DNA from: Enterococcus canis NBRC 100695
GTDB lineage: Bacteria; Bacillota; Bacilli; Lactobacillales; Enterococcaceae
Length of the DNA stretch: 64,000 bases
Assembly (NCBI RefSeq): GCF_001544375.1
Contig: NZ_BCQJ01000003.1
Location: 306,385 to 370,384 of the forward strand
Direction of reading: 5' to 3'
Under the pieces are notes generated by a model. It had not been told where the DNA came from. It worked only from the letters and a program-made list of their open reading frames with translations, and did not search any database. The position numbers and the translations under genes were made by a program. The stretch's first letter is position 1. Every line of letters begins with the position of its first letter. Of the stretch, positions 20,158 through 34,424 are shown in pieces.

Positions 20158-20185
20158 CGTTTATCTCCTATTGAAAAGAGTGCCA

Positions 20186-20821
20186 CTAAGAAGTGACACC
20201 CATATCTTTTACTTTGATCAAGCGTGTAATATCAGCCCGCTCATTTTCTTCCAGTTTCATCTGGATATAGTAAATCGTTTCTTCCAGTTGCGGAATCGTC
20301 ATGTACTCTAACGCATTGACCCGTCTTCTAGTTTTTTCGATTTCAGCGGCCATCAGTTGACACGTTTTTTCAATCTCTGTTAATTCTAACAGTTTTGGCA
20401 GGATCTTGGAAATCTTTTCCATAGCTAAATCCAATTCTACATTGGAATTGAGGTAGCCATAGTCTAACGGTGCTTCCCCCAGTGCCTCATCGTAATGAAA
20501 ATTCATGACGGGCACTGGAACACTCATAATATTTTTTTCGTAGACATCCAAGGTGACGTTTTGAGCCGGCACAGCCATCAATTCCTCGATGAAATTCTCG
20601 TTCAAGGCCGCATTGGCTAAGACGAAGCTGGCTAAAGCTTGGGACAATTCAGCCTCTACTTCTTGACGCAAATCATTATTTTTTCGCACCATCAAAATAA
20701 AGCGGCGCATCAGCTCATCCTGTTTGTCCTTTAACAGCTTGTGCCCCCGCGTGGCAGTGGTTCGCTGCTTTTTCAGACGCGTCAATTCCATTCGCGTGGG
20801 GTTGACGTTTAAACGTGCCAT
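20186..20821 (-). CDS. ntpD: V-type Na+-ATPase subunit D
   Basis: The product is 211 residues, almost wholly helical, beginning [33 protein letters not shown], the signature of V-type subunit D, the central rotor shaft. Two long coiled-coil helices (about 5-60 and 150-200) fit the family. It lies three bases after ntpB. In E. hirae a small ntpH gene follows; here there is only 28 bp before ntpJ. Confidence 0.95.
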   Translation of the reverse strand: MARLNVNPTRMELTRLKKQRTTATRGHKLLKDKQDELMRRFILMVRKNNDLRQEVEAELSQALASFVLANAALNENFIEELMAVPAQNVTLDVYEKNIMSVPVPVMNFHYDEALGEAPLDYGYLNSNVELDLAMEKISKILPKLLELTEIEKTCQLMAAEIEKTRRRVNALEYMTIPQLEETIYYIQMKLEENERADITRLIKVKDMGVTS

Positions 20822-20824
20822 TTC

Positions 20825-23981
<3,157 letters not shown>

Positions 23982-23991
23982 TTCTCCTTTG

Positions 23992-24303
23992 CTACAGAAT
24001 GTTTTGGCCGACTGCTTTTTCCACATTATCTTGGATCTGTGCCAGGCCGATGCCTAAACTTCCATTATGACTCGGGATCAATATGATCGCCGGTTTGAGA
24101 CTTTGTTTGTGTCGTTCGATGGTTTCTGGAACTGTCACGGCTGCCGCTTCTGTGATGTAGATCACGCCATAATCAGCGGCGGCCATCTCTTCAATCGCCC
24201 CACGGATTTCTATCGCTTCTTTGCCGTAACGCACATCAAAGCCAAAGAGTTTAAAAGGCATGACTGAGTCCCGATCGCCAATAACGCCGATTTTATGAGA
24301 CAT
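23992..24303 (-). CDS. ntpG: V-type Na+-ATPase subunit F (NtpG)
   Basis: The product is 103 residues with a small Rossmann-like fold beginning [21 protein letters not shown], as in V-type subunit F, which binds subunit D in the central stalk. It overlaps ntpC by 11 bases and ends ten bases before ntpA. Confidence 0.94.
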   Translation of the reverse strand: MSHKIGVIGDRDSVMPFKLFGFDVRYGKEAIEIRGAIEEMAAADYGVIYITEAAAVTVPETIERHKQSLKPAIILIPSHNGSLGIGLAQIQDNVEKAVGQNIL

Positions 24304-25279
24304 AGCTAAGCCGCATCCTTTCTTGTAACTGTTCTAACGAGAAGCCACTGCGTTTGCCGACCATCAGTAAGCGCAGATTTTTCCATTCAATCTCTTTTGC
24401 ATTTAAAAAGGCCAATAGCGGTAACGGTCCAAAGGCCATCACTTTGGCCTTTTGGAAAAAGCTCGTGACATAGTCATCTTTGACCTTATCGAGAGCCGCC
24501 ACATCCAATTCCTTTTCTTTCACAGGTAACAGTTCATGATAGCTGGTACTCATAAGAAAATCAGTAAATTCCCCTAACGAATGCTCTGCAAAAGCTAAAA
24601 ATGTTTCTTTAGGGATACTGCCTGAACTGGATAAGACCGTCGTTAAGAATGTCGCGTGTTGTCCTTGCAGGATACCGCGGGCCATTGTGGTGATGTTGGT
24701 TAAATCAATAAAGGCAATCACCTCTTGCAGCAATTCTGAGTAACCTAATTTTTCCGCTAAGCGGCGTTGTTCGGTCAAAAAGGTGCGATCATAAATGATA
24801 TCGATGGCCTGCATGATCTTGGCATCTTCAAAATAGGCTAATACTTCATTGATACTGGCCATCACATGTTCTGGCAGTATCGAAGATTGCCCCGTTCTGA
24901 TGGCGCTTTTTAGATCGGCTAGTGAGAAATGACCATCTGAGATGACTAAATGATCGAGGTTTTGCCCCGTCACTTCGGCCTTCGTCAATACCTTCAAATT
25001 ATGGAAGAGATAGCGCATCGTATAGATGGCCACCACATCGCTCTCCGGTGCATTTTCATAGGCCCAACTGAATAATTTTTGCTGTTCTTGATCTAAGATC
25101 GTTTCAATATGATCCGCAAAATCAATCGTCAGGTAAGGGCCATACACTGTGTTTTTTAAGATATCTTCGACACCGCCCAATTCCGCCTTCAATAAGCGCT
25201 CATATTGGTCATTGGTCAGCAGCGCCGATTCCTTGATACGAATCAGCGGGTTGATCTGATTATATGCTGTGTCTTTCAT
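24293..25279 (-). CDS. ntpC: V-type Na+-ATPase subunit d/C (NtpC)
   Basis: The product is 328 residues, helical and soluble, matching the V-type d (C) subunit: [24 protein letters not shown] at the N-terminus (first 20 residues diagnostic) and [17 protein letters not shown] near the end. It forms the socket between the membrane K ring and the D-G shaft. The ATG follows GGAGGG. Confidence 0.94.
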   Translation of the reverse strand: MKDTAYNQINPLIRIKESALLTNDQYERLLKAELGGVEDILKNTVYGPYLTIDFADHIETILDQEQQKLFSWAYENAPESDVVAIYTMRYLFHNLKVLTKAEVTGQNLDHLVISDGHFSLADLKSAIRTGQSSILPEHVMASINEVLAYFEDAKIMQAIDIIYDRTFLTEQRRLAEKLGYSELLQEVIAFIDLTNITTMARGILQGQHATFLTTVLSSSGSIPKETFLAFAEHSLGEFTDFLMSTSYHELLPVKEKELDVAALDKVKDDYVTSFFQKAKVMAFGPLPLLAFLNAKEIEWKNLRLLMVGKRSGFSLEQLQERMRLSYVS

Positions 25280-25288
25280 GGGTCCCTC

Positions 25289-25867
25289 CTAACGAAACAG
25301 ACGTTCCGCAACTTGAAAGCTCTCTGTTTCTTGTATTTCCCGGACTAGACTGGTAAAGAGGAAATTATACTCGACACCTTCCTGCTCTACGATAAAGCCG
25401 GCTTCACCACTAACAGTTGTCCCCAGCTGGTAAGTCGTTCCTAGTTTTTGATTGACATTAGTCAGCCAAGCTGCCGTTAAAGCCACCGCTGATTTAGCGC
25501 CAGGCACTACAACAGCTCCCGCTAAATTTAGCGATTTCAAAGCTTGTTCCGCAAAAGCCTGTAACTCTTCTGTTGATTGACTTTCTAGTGCTGTCGCGGC
25601 CTCTTCAAAAAGCGTCACCAAGTAGGCTTGTTTTTGGTTCAGCACGCTCTGACGAACGTCTAACTGTTGTCGATTTCGTTTCTGATGAAATTCCTTTTCG
25701 ATTGCTTGCTTATTTTTAGCAATTTGTTGCTTTTCTAGTTCTTGCAGCGTAACCAGACGCTCATTATGCGCTTCATCGATCCGCGTCTTTTCGGCGTGAC
25801 GCAGCTCGGTGATCTCGGCTTGACCCTTTGCTAGGATCTGCTGCATGATTTTTTCAATTGCATCCAT
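25289..25867 (-). CDS. ntpE: V-type Na+-ATPase subunit E (peripheral stalk)
   Basis: The product is 192 residues: a long N-terminal coiled coil with charged Gln/Glu/Lys-rich sequence (about 5-85) and a C-terminal alpha/beta head. With NtpF it forms the peripheral stalks. The start is placed at ATG 25867 (MDAIEKIMQQIL) because GGGAGG stands eight bases before it; the upstream in-frame ATG at 25891 overlaps the end of ntpK and has no binding site at good spacing. Confidence 0.92.
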   Translation of the reverse strand: MDAIEKIMQQILAKGQAEITELRHAEKTRIDEAHNERLVTLQELEKQQIAKNKQAIEKEFHQKRNRQQLDVRQSVLNQKQAYLVTLFEEAATALESQSTEELQAFAEQALKSLNLAGAVVVPGAKSAVALTAAWLTNVNQKLGTTYQLGTTVSGEAGFIVEQEGVEYNFLFTSLVREIQETESFQVAERLFR

Positions 25868-25883
25868 GCCGGTGCCTCCCTGA

Positions 25884-28345
<2,462 letters not shown>

Positions 28346-28359
<14 letters not shown>

Positions 28360-28672
28360 AGAGTTTCTTCACCCTTTCTACGATATACTCGATTGCGTCC
28401 GTTTTATTTTGTTCATATTGCTGTTGGAAAAGTTGTTCATTTTGTCGTGCGTCTGCCAACAGCTCATCTTTTTCCGTTTGTAGTTCATTGGTTTGACTGG
28501 TACGGAATTCTTCCAACAAACGGCTGATCAATGCTTGACTCTGTGCCTCCGCTTGGTGAAAGGCGGCATCTTTTTCTGCTTGATAGTCGTTGATTTCAGC
28601 TTTTGCTTGCTGTTTTTCGGCGGCTATCTTTTGCTCTGCTTGGTGGATTGTTTCCAATGCTTCTAATGCCAA
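28346..28672 (-). CDS. ntpF: V-type Na+-ATPase peripheral stalk subunit F (G-type)
   Basis: The product is about 108 residues, almost one continuous helix rich in Ala, Glu, Gln and Lys (AEQKIAAEKQQAKAEINDYQ), as expected for the stalk partner of NtpE. The start is uncertain: the frame begins at GTG 28681, which overlaps the ribosome binding site GGAGGTGA, so TTG 28672 (LALEALETIHQ), well spaced from that site, is preferred. It is the first gene of the ntp operon. Confidence 0.88.
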
Positions 28673-28883
28673 AAAGGTCACCTCCTTCTTGCGAATAAAA
28701 AAAGGACGTACTAAATATCCTCCTTAAAGAATAATCAGCACCTCCTGTTGATCAAAATGAATAGGACTAGCCACTGATTCTTGCTTTTCTCACCCCTTGA
28801 AAAGCTCGATCCTTGAAGCTTACGCCCAACCTTTTACTATTCGCATGTAGTTAAATTATAACAAAAGAACGACAAACTACCAA
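28673..28883 (-). promoter_or_regulatory. ntp operon promoter and structured leader
   Basis: Minus-strand TTGGTA (28878-28883), 17 bp, TATAAT (28855-28860) gives a start near 28848 and a leader of about 175 nt. In it hairpin A (AAGCT/AGCTT, 28802-28821) and hairpin B (GCTTTTC/GAAAAGC, 28783-28805) share bases 28802-28805 and cannot form together. A short GGA-type stem (28702-28725) followed by seven T precedes ntpF. The rest of the gap up to 28996 holds the promoter of the divergent gene and no further ORF that I can support. Confidence 0.5.
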
Positions 28884-28962
28884 GTTTTTTTCAACGAATT
28901 GTCAATTTTACTGACTGGCGCGTCGCAAGACCTTTTCAATTCCTGATTTTGGCGCTTTATGG

Positions 28963-28968
28963 TACACT
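28963..28968 (+). promoter_or_regulatory. Extended -10 of the GATase-like gene
   Basis: TGGTACACT (TACACT at 28963-28968) lies about 28 bp ahead of the GTG start. No clear -35 is visible at 17 bp. Confidence 0.4.
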
Positions 28969-28996
28969 CGAAAAAAATTAGAAAGAAGGGATCTCT

Positions 28997-29713
28997 GTGA
29001 CCCAACCCATTATTGGTATCGCTGGGAATCAATTACTAACAGCTGAAGCCGCTTTTCACGGCAATCAAGTCACTTATACACCCCAAGGATTTGTAGATGC
29101 CGTTCAGCAAGTTGGCGGGCTGCCATTCGTCTTGCCGATTGGTGCCCCGGAAACGGCCGCCGCCTATATTCAAAGAGTTGATAAATTGATTTTAGCAGGG
29201 GGACAGGATGTTTCACCGCAATTTTATCACGAAGAGCCACGCCCGAAAATTGGCGAGACTAATGCCCAGCGGGACCGCTTCGAATTAGCGTTGATTGCCG
29301 CCGCCATCAACCAACAAAAACCAATTTTCGCCGTTTGTCGTGGTATGCAACTATTAAATGTCGCTTTAGGCGGCAGCCTCTATCAAGATCTTAGTGAATA
29401 TAGCGGCTGGCAGGTCAAGCATGAACAAGCGCCAACCCAGCCAAAATTTGCCACTCACAATATCACCATCAGTGAAGACGCACTATTTGCTTCAATTTTT
29501 GCTCAAACCTGTCGGGTGAATTCTTACCATCACCAAGCAATCAAGGACCTGGGCACAAATTTAGCCGTTGCGGCCCACAGTGATGATGGCATTGTGGAAG
29601 CTATCCAGGATCCTGCCAGACGCTTACTAGGTGTTCAATGGCATCCCGAACTTTCCTTTCCCTTTGATGAAAAGGAACAGGCTTTATTTGCCTACGCCGT
29701 TAATGAGCTCTAA
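28997..29713 (+). CDS. Class I glutamine amidotransferase-like hydrolase (gamma-Glu-GABA hydrolase family)
   Basis: The product is 238 residues of peptidase family C26. The nucleophile Cys is in FAVCRGMQLLNVALGGSLYQDL and the His-Glu pair in GVQWHPEL, with LILAGGQDVSPQFY upstream. The family includes PuuD, which hydrolyses gamma-glutamyl-GABA, and several enzymes of unknown substrate. It starts with GTG behind AGAAGGGA. No putrescine genes are nearby, so the substrate is open. Confidence 0.87.
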   Translation: MTQPIIGIAGNQLLTAEAAFHGNQVTYTPQGFVDAVQQVGGLPFVLPIGAPETAAAYIQRVDKLILAGGQDVSPQFYHEEPRPKIGETNAQRDRFELALIAAAINQQKPIFAVCRGMQLLNVALGGSLYQDLSEYSGWQVKHEQAPTQPKFATHNITISEDALFASIFAQTCRVNSYHHQAIKDLGTNLAVAAHSDDGIVEAIQDPARRLLGVQWHPELSFPFDEKEQALFAYAVNEL

Positions 29714-29760
29714 AAATAGCGCCCCTCAGCAAGCTAAACTCACTGAGGGGCGCTATTATT
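29713..29760. terminator. Bidirectional terminator (15-bp stem)
   Basis: AATAGCGCCCCTCAG pairs perfectly with CTGAGGGGCGCTATT, flanked by A and T runs, between the GATase-like gene and the convergent ABC permease gene. Confidence 0.93.
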
Positions 29761-29764
29761 TTGT

Positions 29765-31030
29765 TTATTTCTTGCGTTCGTTACGCATGATTGAAACAGA
29801 TTGTTTCAAGGAAGACCAGAAACCACCTTCACTATAAACTAAAACATTTGATTTATACATATTCGCTGAGAAGATCGTCAATACCACTGCCGTCACGAGT
29901 AATAGGACTAGTGAAATGACGACGCTACTGGTAGGTGCCGTATCAAAGGCCAAGCGGACGGGCATAATATAAGAAGATAGGAAGGGAATATAGGAAGTAA
30001 TCCGCACCACAATATTTTGTGGGTCATTCGCGCCTAACACTAAACCAATAATATAGCCAATCAAAGCTAGATACGTAATTGGTTGGACAGCTTTGGCGGT
30101 ATCTTCTGCCTTGTTCACTAACGATCCACAAAGCGCGGCTAAAACCGAGTACAGGAAGACGCCGATGATAAAATACAACAAAATGTAAATCAAGTAGCTG
30201 CCTAAAACTTGTTGCAAGTCAATCGTCTGCAATAGTTCTTTGACAATGTCTAAGTTTTTAAATTGCATAAAGGCCACTACCCCAGCAATGCCGTAAATGG
30301 CGATTTGCGTTAGACAAACTAATAAAACGCCGACTAATTTTCCGTAAAAATGCGTTTGGGCGGTCGTACTGGAAAGAATGACTTCCATGATCCGCGTGCC
30401 CTTTTCCGAAGCAATCTCTTGGGCAATGATGGAAGCATAGGTGATGATAATCATAAACATCACAATTACTAAAGCGTAGGCCACGGCATATTGGATGCCA
30501 GTATGATCTGCACCAGTTTCAGCTTGCCCGTCTTCATTAAAGGAAATCTTGGTTTTCTCAAACTGGGCCGGCTGGCTTAAGGTCGCTACCTCTTCATTCG
30601 TCAAACCCAGCTTGCCAGCATTTAAGCCTGCTTGCATCGTGTTCAACAGCTGTTGGATCGTCATTTCATTGGTATTCCCTAAACCAGACTCAGCATAGAG
30701 CTTACCAGAAATTTGATCCTGTTGATTAGCAACCACCAAATAGCCGTCTACCTTTTCATCTTCTAAGGCTTTTTGGGCTGCCTTCTCATCAGGGTAAGCT
30801 TTAAAGTGTAATTCCTCCCCTTTTTGAGCTTCAAACTGAGCAGTCAAAGCCGCGTCCCCGACAACCCCTACTTGTGTGCCTTCGGAAAGTCCGCCGGCAA
30901 AGTAGATAGCGGCATAAGCAATTCCCATCAAAATAAAAGGCACTAAAATCATAAATAGAAATGACCAAGATTTGACATTTTTCTTATAAACATCGCTAGC
31001 GATGATCCAAAATTTATTCATTTGGCGCAC
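29765..31030 (-). CDS. ABC-2 type transporter permease (YhaP/NatB-like)
   Basis: The product is 421 residues: a first membrane helix (about 17-40), a large extracytoplasmic loop (about 45-170) and five to six C-terminal helices, with the ABC-2 phrase IIAQEIASEKGTRIMEVILSS. This layout fits NatB/YhaP export permeases, some linked to Na+ or drug efflux. It overlaps the ATPase gene by 17 bp. Substrate unknown. Confidence 0.88.
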   Translation of the reverse strand: MRQMNKFWIIASDVYKKNVKSWSFLFMILVPFILMGIAYAAIYFAGGLSEGTQVGVVGDAALTAQFEAQKGEELHFKAYPDEKAAQKALEDEKVDGYLVVANQQDQISGKLYAESGLGNTNEMTIQQLLNTMQAGLNAGKLGLTNEEVATLSQPAQFEKTKISFNEDGQAETGADHTGIQYAVAYALVIVMFMIIITYASIIAQEIASEKGTRIMEVILSSTTAQTHFYGKLVGVLLVCLTQIAIYGIAGVVAFMQFKNLDIVKELLQTIDLQQVLGSYLIYILLYFIIGVFLYSVLAALCGSLVNKAEDTAKAVQPITYLALIGYIIGLVLGANDPQNIVVRITSYIPFLSSYIMPVRLAFDTAPTSSVVISLVLLLVTAVVLTIFSANMYKSNVLVYSEGGFWSSLKQSVSIMRNERKK

Positions 31031-31913
31031 CTGCTTTCATTTTGAAGATTTCTTCTAAGGTCGGCGGTTGTTGATTGAACATCGGGATATAGCCATTGGC
31101 CGTGGCCCGCATAAAGATTTCTTCACCGACTTTTGGTTCTGCCAGCGTGACTTCCGTGATGCCGTCAGGGCGAACGAAAGCCCGTTCGACACCGTCAAAG
31201 GTCAACAAGTCCGCCACTGAAAGCGGGGATTCTAAGAATAATTTCGTACGACCAAAGCTTTCACGAATCTCATGAACCTTACCATCTAAGACCATTTGGC
31301 CACTGCGAATCATGACTAAATGATCAACGATTTTTTCAACATTATCCATATTATGACTGGAGAAAATAACACACGAGCCCTTATCCTTCAACTCAAGAAT
31401 CCCGTCCCGTAATAGATCCGCATTCACCGGGTCCAGTCCGCTAAATGGTTCATCTAAAATCACGAGTTTTGGTTCGTGAATCAAGGTGGCAATCAATTGG
31501 ACTTTTTGTTGGTTCCCCTTAGACAAAGATTTGACCTTATCCGTTTTCTTGCCTTTAACTTGGAAACGTTCCATCCATTCATCGATTTTTGGTTCGATTT
31601 CTTTTTTGGATTTCCCCCGCAAAGCGGCAAAATACAATAATTGCTCTTCCACAGAAACTTTCGGATACAATCCCCGTTCTTCCGGCAAATAGCCGATGAT
31701 ATTGTAATCTTTTTCTGTCAGGGGATGGCCATCCCACAAAATCTCACCTTTATCTGGTGTCAAAAAATTCAAAATCAAACGAAATGTGGTGGTTTTGCCG
31801 GCCCCATTCTGTCCAATCAAGCCTAAAATTTTGCCATCAGGAATCCGAAATGATACGTCATCTACCGCACGATAGTCGCCAAATGTTTTGACGAGCCCAT
31901 TTACTTCTAACAT
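31014..31913 (-). CDS. ABC transporter ATP-binding protein (YhaQ/NatA-like)
   Basis: The product is 299 residues with Walker A GQNGAGKTTTFR, signature LSKGNQQKVQLIA, Walker B LVILDEPFSGLDP and the switch His in FSSHNMDNVE; the C-terminal extension of about 80 residues is usual for this class. The start is ATG 31913 (MLEVNGLVKTFG), behind AAGGAGGG; an upstream frame to 31946 has no support. It powers the permease encoded next. An upstream TATAAT at 31981-31986 may be its -10. Confidence 0.92.
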   Translation of the reverse strand: MLEVNGLVKTFGDYRAVDDVSFRIPDGKILGLIGQNGAGKTTTFRLILNFLTPDKGEILWDGHPLTEKDYNIIGYLPEERGLYPKVSVEEQLLYFAALRGKSKKEIEPKIDEWMERFQVKGKKTDKVKSLSKGNQQKVQLIATLIHEPKLVILDEPFSGLDPVNADLLRDGILELKDKGSCVIFSSHNMDNVEKIVDHLVMIRSGQMVLDGKVHEIRESFGRTKLFLESPLSVADLLTFDGVERAFVRPDGITEVTLAEPKVGEEIFMRATANGYIPMFNQQPPTLEEIFKMKAGAPNE

Positions 31914-32083
31914 AATACCCTCCTTTGAACCTTGGTTTCTTCTCATATGCTACCTGTATTTTAATAACTCGTCAATTTAAATTATAATCAGACCTAGTGA
32001 TTTTTCTGAATCTTTTTACTATTCAGTGTCATGGCGACTTTTCAACTGGCATAGGAGCACTGACCATTACGCCTTTTTTCCAT

Positions 32084-32111
32084 AAAAAAAGCTGGAGTTA
32101 TACTCCAGCTA
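32084..32111 (-). terminator. Terminator of uvrC
   Basis: AGCTGGAG/CTCCAGCT with a five-base loop (32090-32110) overlaps the uvrC stop codon and is followed by seven T on the minus strand. Confidence 0.88.
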
Positions 32112-33902
32112 ATTTTGTTCCGGTTCGGTTTCTTCATGTAACTTGCGGTAAACATTTTCAGCTACATTTTGCGGTAGTCCCGCCGTTTTTAATTCCTCTA
32201 CGGAAGCCGCCGTCATATTTTTCAATGATTTAAAAGTCCGTAGCAAGTTTTTCTTGCGTTTTGGTCCCAGTCCTTCGATTTCATCCAGTTTAGAAGCAAA
32301 GCTATTTTTACTTCTAAGCTGACGGTGGAAGGTGATGGCAAAACGGTGAACTTCATCTTGAACTCGCTGCAATAAGAAAAATTCTTGTGAGTTGCGGGCT
32401 AGCGGTACTACGGCTAAATCTGGGCCAAACAATAATTCGCTGGTTTTATGCTTATCATTTTTAGCCAGACCAGCGATGGGGATATCTAAACCTAGTTGAT
32501 TATCCAGCACATCTTTGGCCGCATCCACTTGTCCTTTTCCGCCATCAATCAAAATCAAGTCAGGGAAAGGTAAGCCTTCTTTTAATACCCGTGCATAGCG
32601 GCGATAGATTACTTCCCGCATTGAGGCATAGTCATCCGGCCCTTTGACAGTTTTGATTTTATACTTACGGTATTCATTTTTAGCCGGCTTGCCGTCAATA
32701 AAGACCACCATTGCGGATACCGGATCGGTCCCCATAATATTGGAGTTATCAAAGGCCTCAATACGGGTCGGCGTTGGGATATTCATGGCATCGCCTAACC
32801 GTTCAGCTGCACCAATTGTGCGTTCTTGTTTCCGTACAATCAAATCGAATTTTTCCTGTAAAGCCACCCGGGCATTTTTATTGGCTAACTCCACTAATTT
32901 TTTCTTTTCCCCCCGTTGTGGCTGTAATACTTTAGTGGCTAGCATGGCCTCCACACTGGCTTTGTCAATATCATTGGGAATCAACACTTCTCGAGGAATA
33001 AAGTGTTCATTTTCTTGGTAAAATTGGCCCACGTAGGTCAAAAAATCGTCTGGTGCTTCATCGTAAAACGGAAACAGCGAAACATCGCGCTCAATCAGCT
33101 TCCCTTGACGAATAAAGAAGACCTGGACACACATCCAACCTTTATCCACTGCATAACCGAAAACATCGCGGTCCACCAAATCAGCATTGGTCATTTTTTG
33201 CCGTGTCATGACGGTTTCGATGGCCTTGATTTGATCACGGTATTCCGCCGCTTTTTCAAACTCCATGTTTTCTGCAGCTTGTGCCATTTTCGCCTCAAGA
33301 TCTGTTTGGATTGCAGTATGACCGCCATTTAAAAAGCGTTTGATTTCTTCCACCATCTCCGTATACCGTTGCTTAGGAATATCAAAGACGCAGGGTGCCA
33401 AACACTGACCCATATGGTAATAGAGACAGACCTCTTTAGGCAAAACCTTACATTTCCGCAGCGGGAATAGGCGGTCCAATAGTTTTTTCGTTTCATTAGC
33501 CGCCCCCACATCGGGATACGGTCCAAAATACAAGGCTTTATCCTTCAAGACCTTCCGGGTAATCAACAAGCGCGGATAGTCTTCGTTGGTGATTTTAATG
33601 AAAGGATAGCTCTTGTCATCCTTCAACATAATGTTGTATTTAGGATTATTTTTGTGAATCAAATTGATTTCCAGCAGCAAAGCTTCAATATTTGATTCCG
33701 TCACAATATATTCAAAATCCTCAATCTCACTGACGAGGCGTTCAGTTTTGGTGTCATGACTGCCTGTGAAATAAGAACGTACTCGATTTTTCAATACCTT
33801 GGCTTTCCCAACGTAGATAATCGTGCCGTTTTTATCTTTCATCAAATAACAGCCTGGTTGATCTGGCAATAGTGCCAGTTTGTTTTTGATTCTCTCGTTC
33901 AT
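32109..33902 (-). CDS. uvrC: Excinuclease ABC subunit C
   Basis: The product is 597 residues: GIY-YIG nuclease at the N-terminus ([20 protein letters not shown]), a Cys-containing middle ([16 protein letters not shown]), the UVR/UvrB-interaction motif near 200-235, the RNase H-like endonuclease domain ([25 protein letters not shown]) and C-terminal helix-hairpin-helix repeats ([14 protein letters not shown]). It makes both incisions in nucleotide excision repair. An extended -10, TGGTATAAT (TATAAT at 33925-33930), lies just upstream. Confidence 0.97.
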   Translation of the reverse strand: MNERIKNKLALLPDQPGCYLMKDKNGTIIYVGKAKVLKNRVRSYFTGSHDTKTERLVSEIEDFEYIVTESNIEALLLEINLIHKNNPKYNIMLKDDKSYPFIKITNEDYPRLLITRKVLKDKALYFGPYPDVGAANETKKLLDRLFPLRKCKVLPKEVCLYYHMGQCLAPCVFDIPKQRYTEMVEEIKRFLNGGHTAIQTDLEAKMAQAAENMEFEKAAEYRDQIKAIETVMTRQKMTNADLVDRDVFGYAVDKGWMCVQVFFIRQGKLIERDVSLFPFYDEAPDDFLTYVGQFYQENEHFIPREVLIPNDIDKASVEAMLATKVLQPQRGEKKKLVELANKNARVALQEKFDLIVRKQERTIGAAERLGDAMNIPTPTRIEAFDNSNIMGTDPVSAMVVFIDGKPAKNEYRKYKIKTVKGPDDYASMREVIYRRYARVLKEGLPFPDLILIDGGKGQVDAAKDVLDNQLGLDIPIAGLAKNDKHKTSELLFGPDLAVVPLARNSQEFFLLQRVQDEVHRFAITFHRQLRSKNSFASKLDEIEGLGPKRKKNLLRTFKSLKNMTAASVEELKTAGLPQNVAENVYRKLHEETEPEQN

Positions 33903-33968
33903 AAGGACTCCTTTCTATCCCTCTATTATACCACCTTCGTCAATCATCACCTGTCAAAATGCCCAAAA

Positions 33969-34000
33969 GAAAAGAGCCTGCGATAACTGCCGCAGACTCC
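33969..34000 (-). terminator. Terminator of trxA
   Basis: GAG-CTGCG / CGCAG-CTC stem with small bulges just after the trxA stop codon, followed by TTTTCTTTT on the minus strand. Confidence 0.75.
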
Positions 34001-34010
34001 TTTGAACTTT

Positions 34011-34325
34011 TTATAAGTATTGGTCAACCATAGTCCGTAATTGGTCTTTCGAATGAACACCAATCGCTTTTTCAACTACTTCGCCATCTTTTTTCAAGAC
34101 TAAAGTAGGAATACTCATGATACCGAAAGCACGTGGTGTATCGGGATTTTCATCCACATCCATCTTCACGATTTTCAATTCTTCCTCAGCGTATTCTTCT
34201 CCCAATTGTTCTAAAATAGGTGCTTGCATCCGACAAGGGCCACACCAAGTTGCCCAAAAGTCGATTAAGACAAGCCCTTTGTCAGTTTCTTGTGCAAAGT
34301 CTTTATCTGTAATTGCTTGTGACAT
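34011..34325 (-). CDS. trxA: Thioredoxin
   Basis: The product is 104 residues with the active-site WCGPC (in WATWCGPCRMQAP, near residues 28-32) and the cis-Pro in IPTLVLKKDG. It reduces protein disulfides and can serve ribonucleotide reductase and other enzymes. It has its own terminator and an extended -10, TGCTACAAT (TACAAT at 34358-34363), so it is probably a single-gene transcript. Confidence 0.96.
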   Translation of the reverse strand: MSQAITDKDFAQETDKGLVLIDFWATWCGPCRMQAPILEQLGEEYAEEELKIVKMDVDENPDTPRAFGIMSIPTLVLKKDGEVVEKAIGVHSKDQLRTMVDQYL

Positions 34326-34424
34326 AGTTCTTCCTCCTTTGATGTTTTACTAGAAGCATTGTAGCACGCTTCGATTGATTCCTCTAATAATCTGCTTGTA
34401 AATAGAAATCATTCCTATTTAGGC

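Noticed and set aside
28700..28760. Possible leader peptide in the ntp leader
   Set aside because: Two Shine-Dalgarno-like stretches occur, but no start codon at proper spacing leads to more than a few codons.
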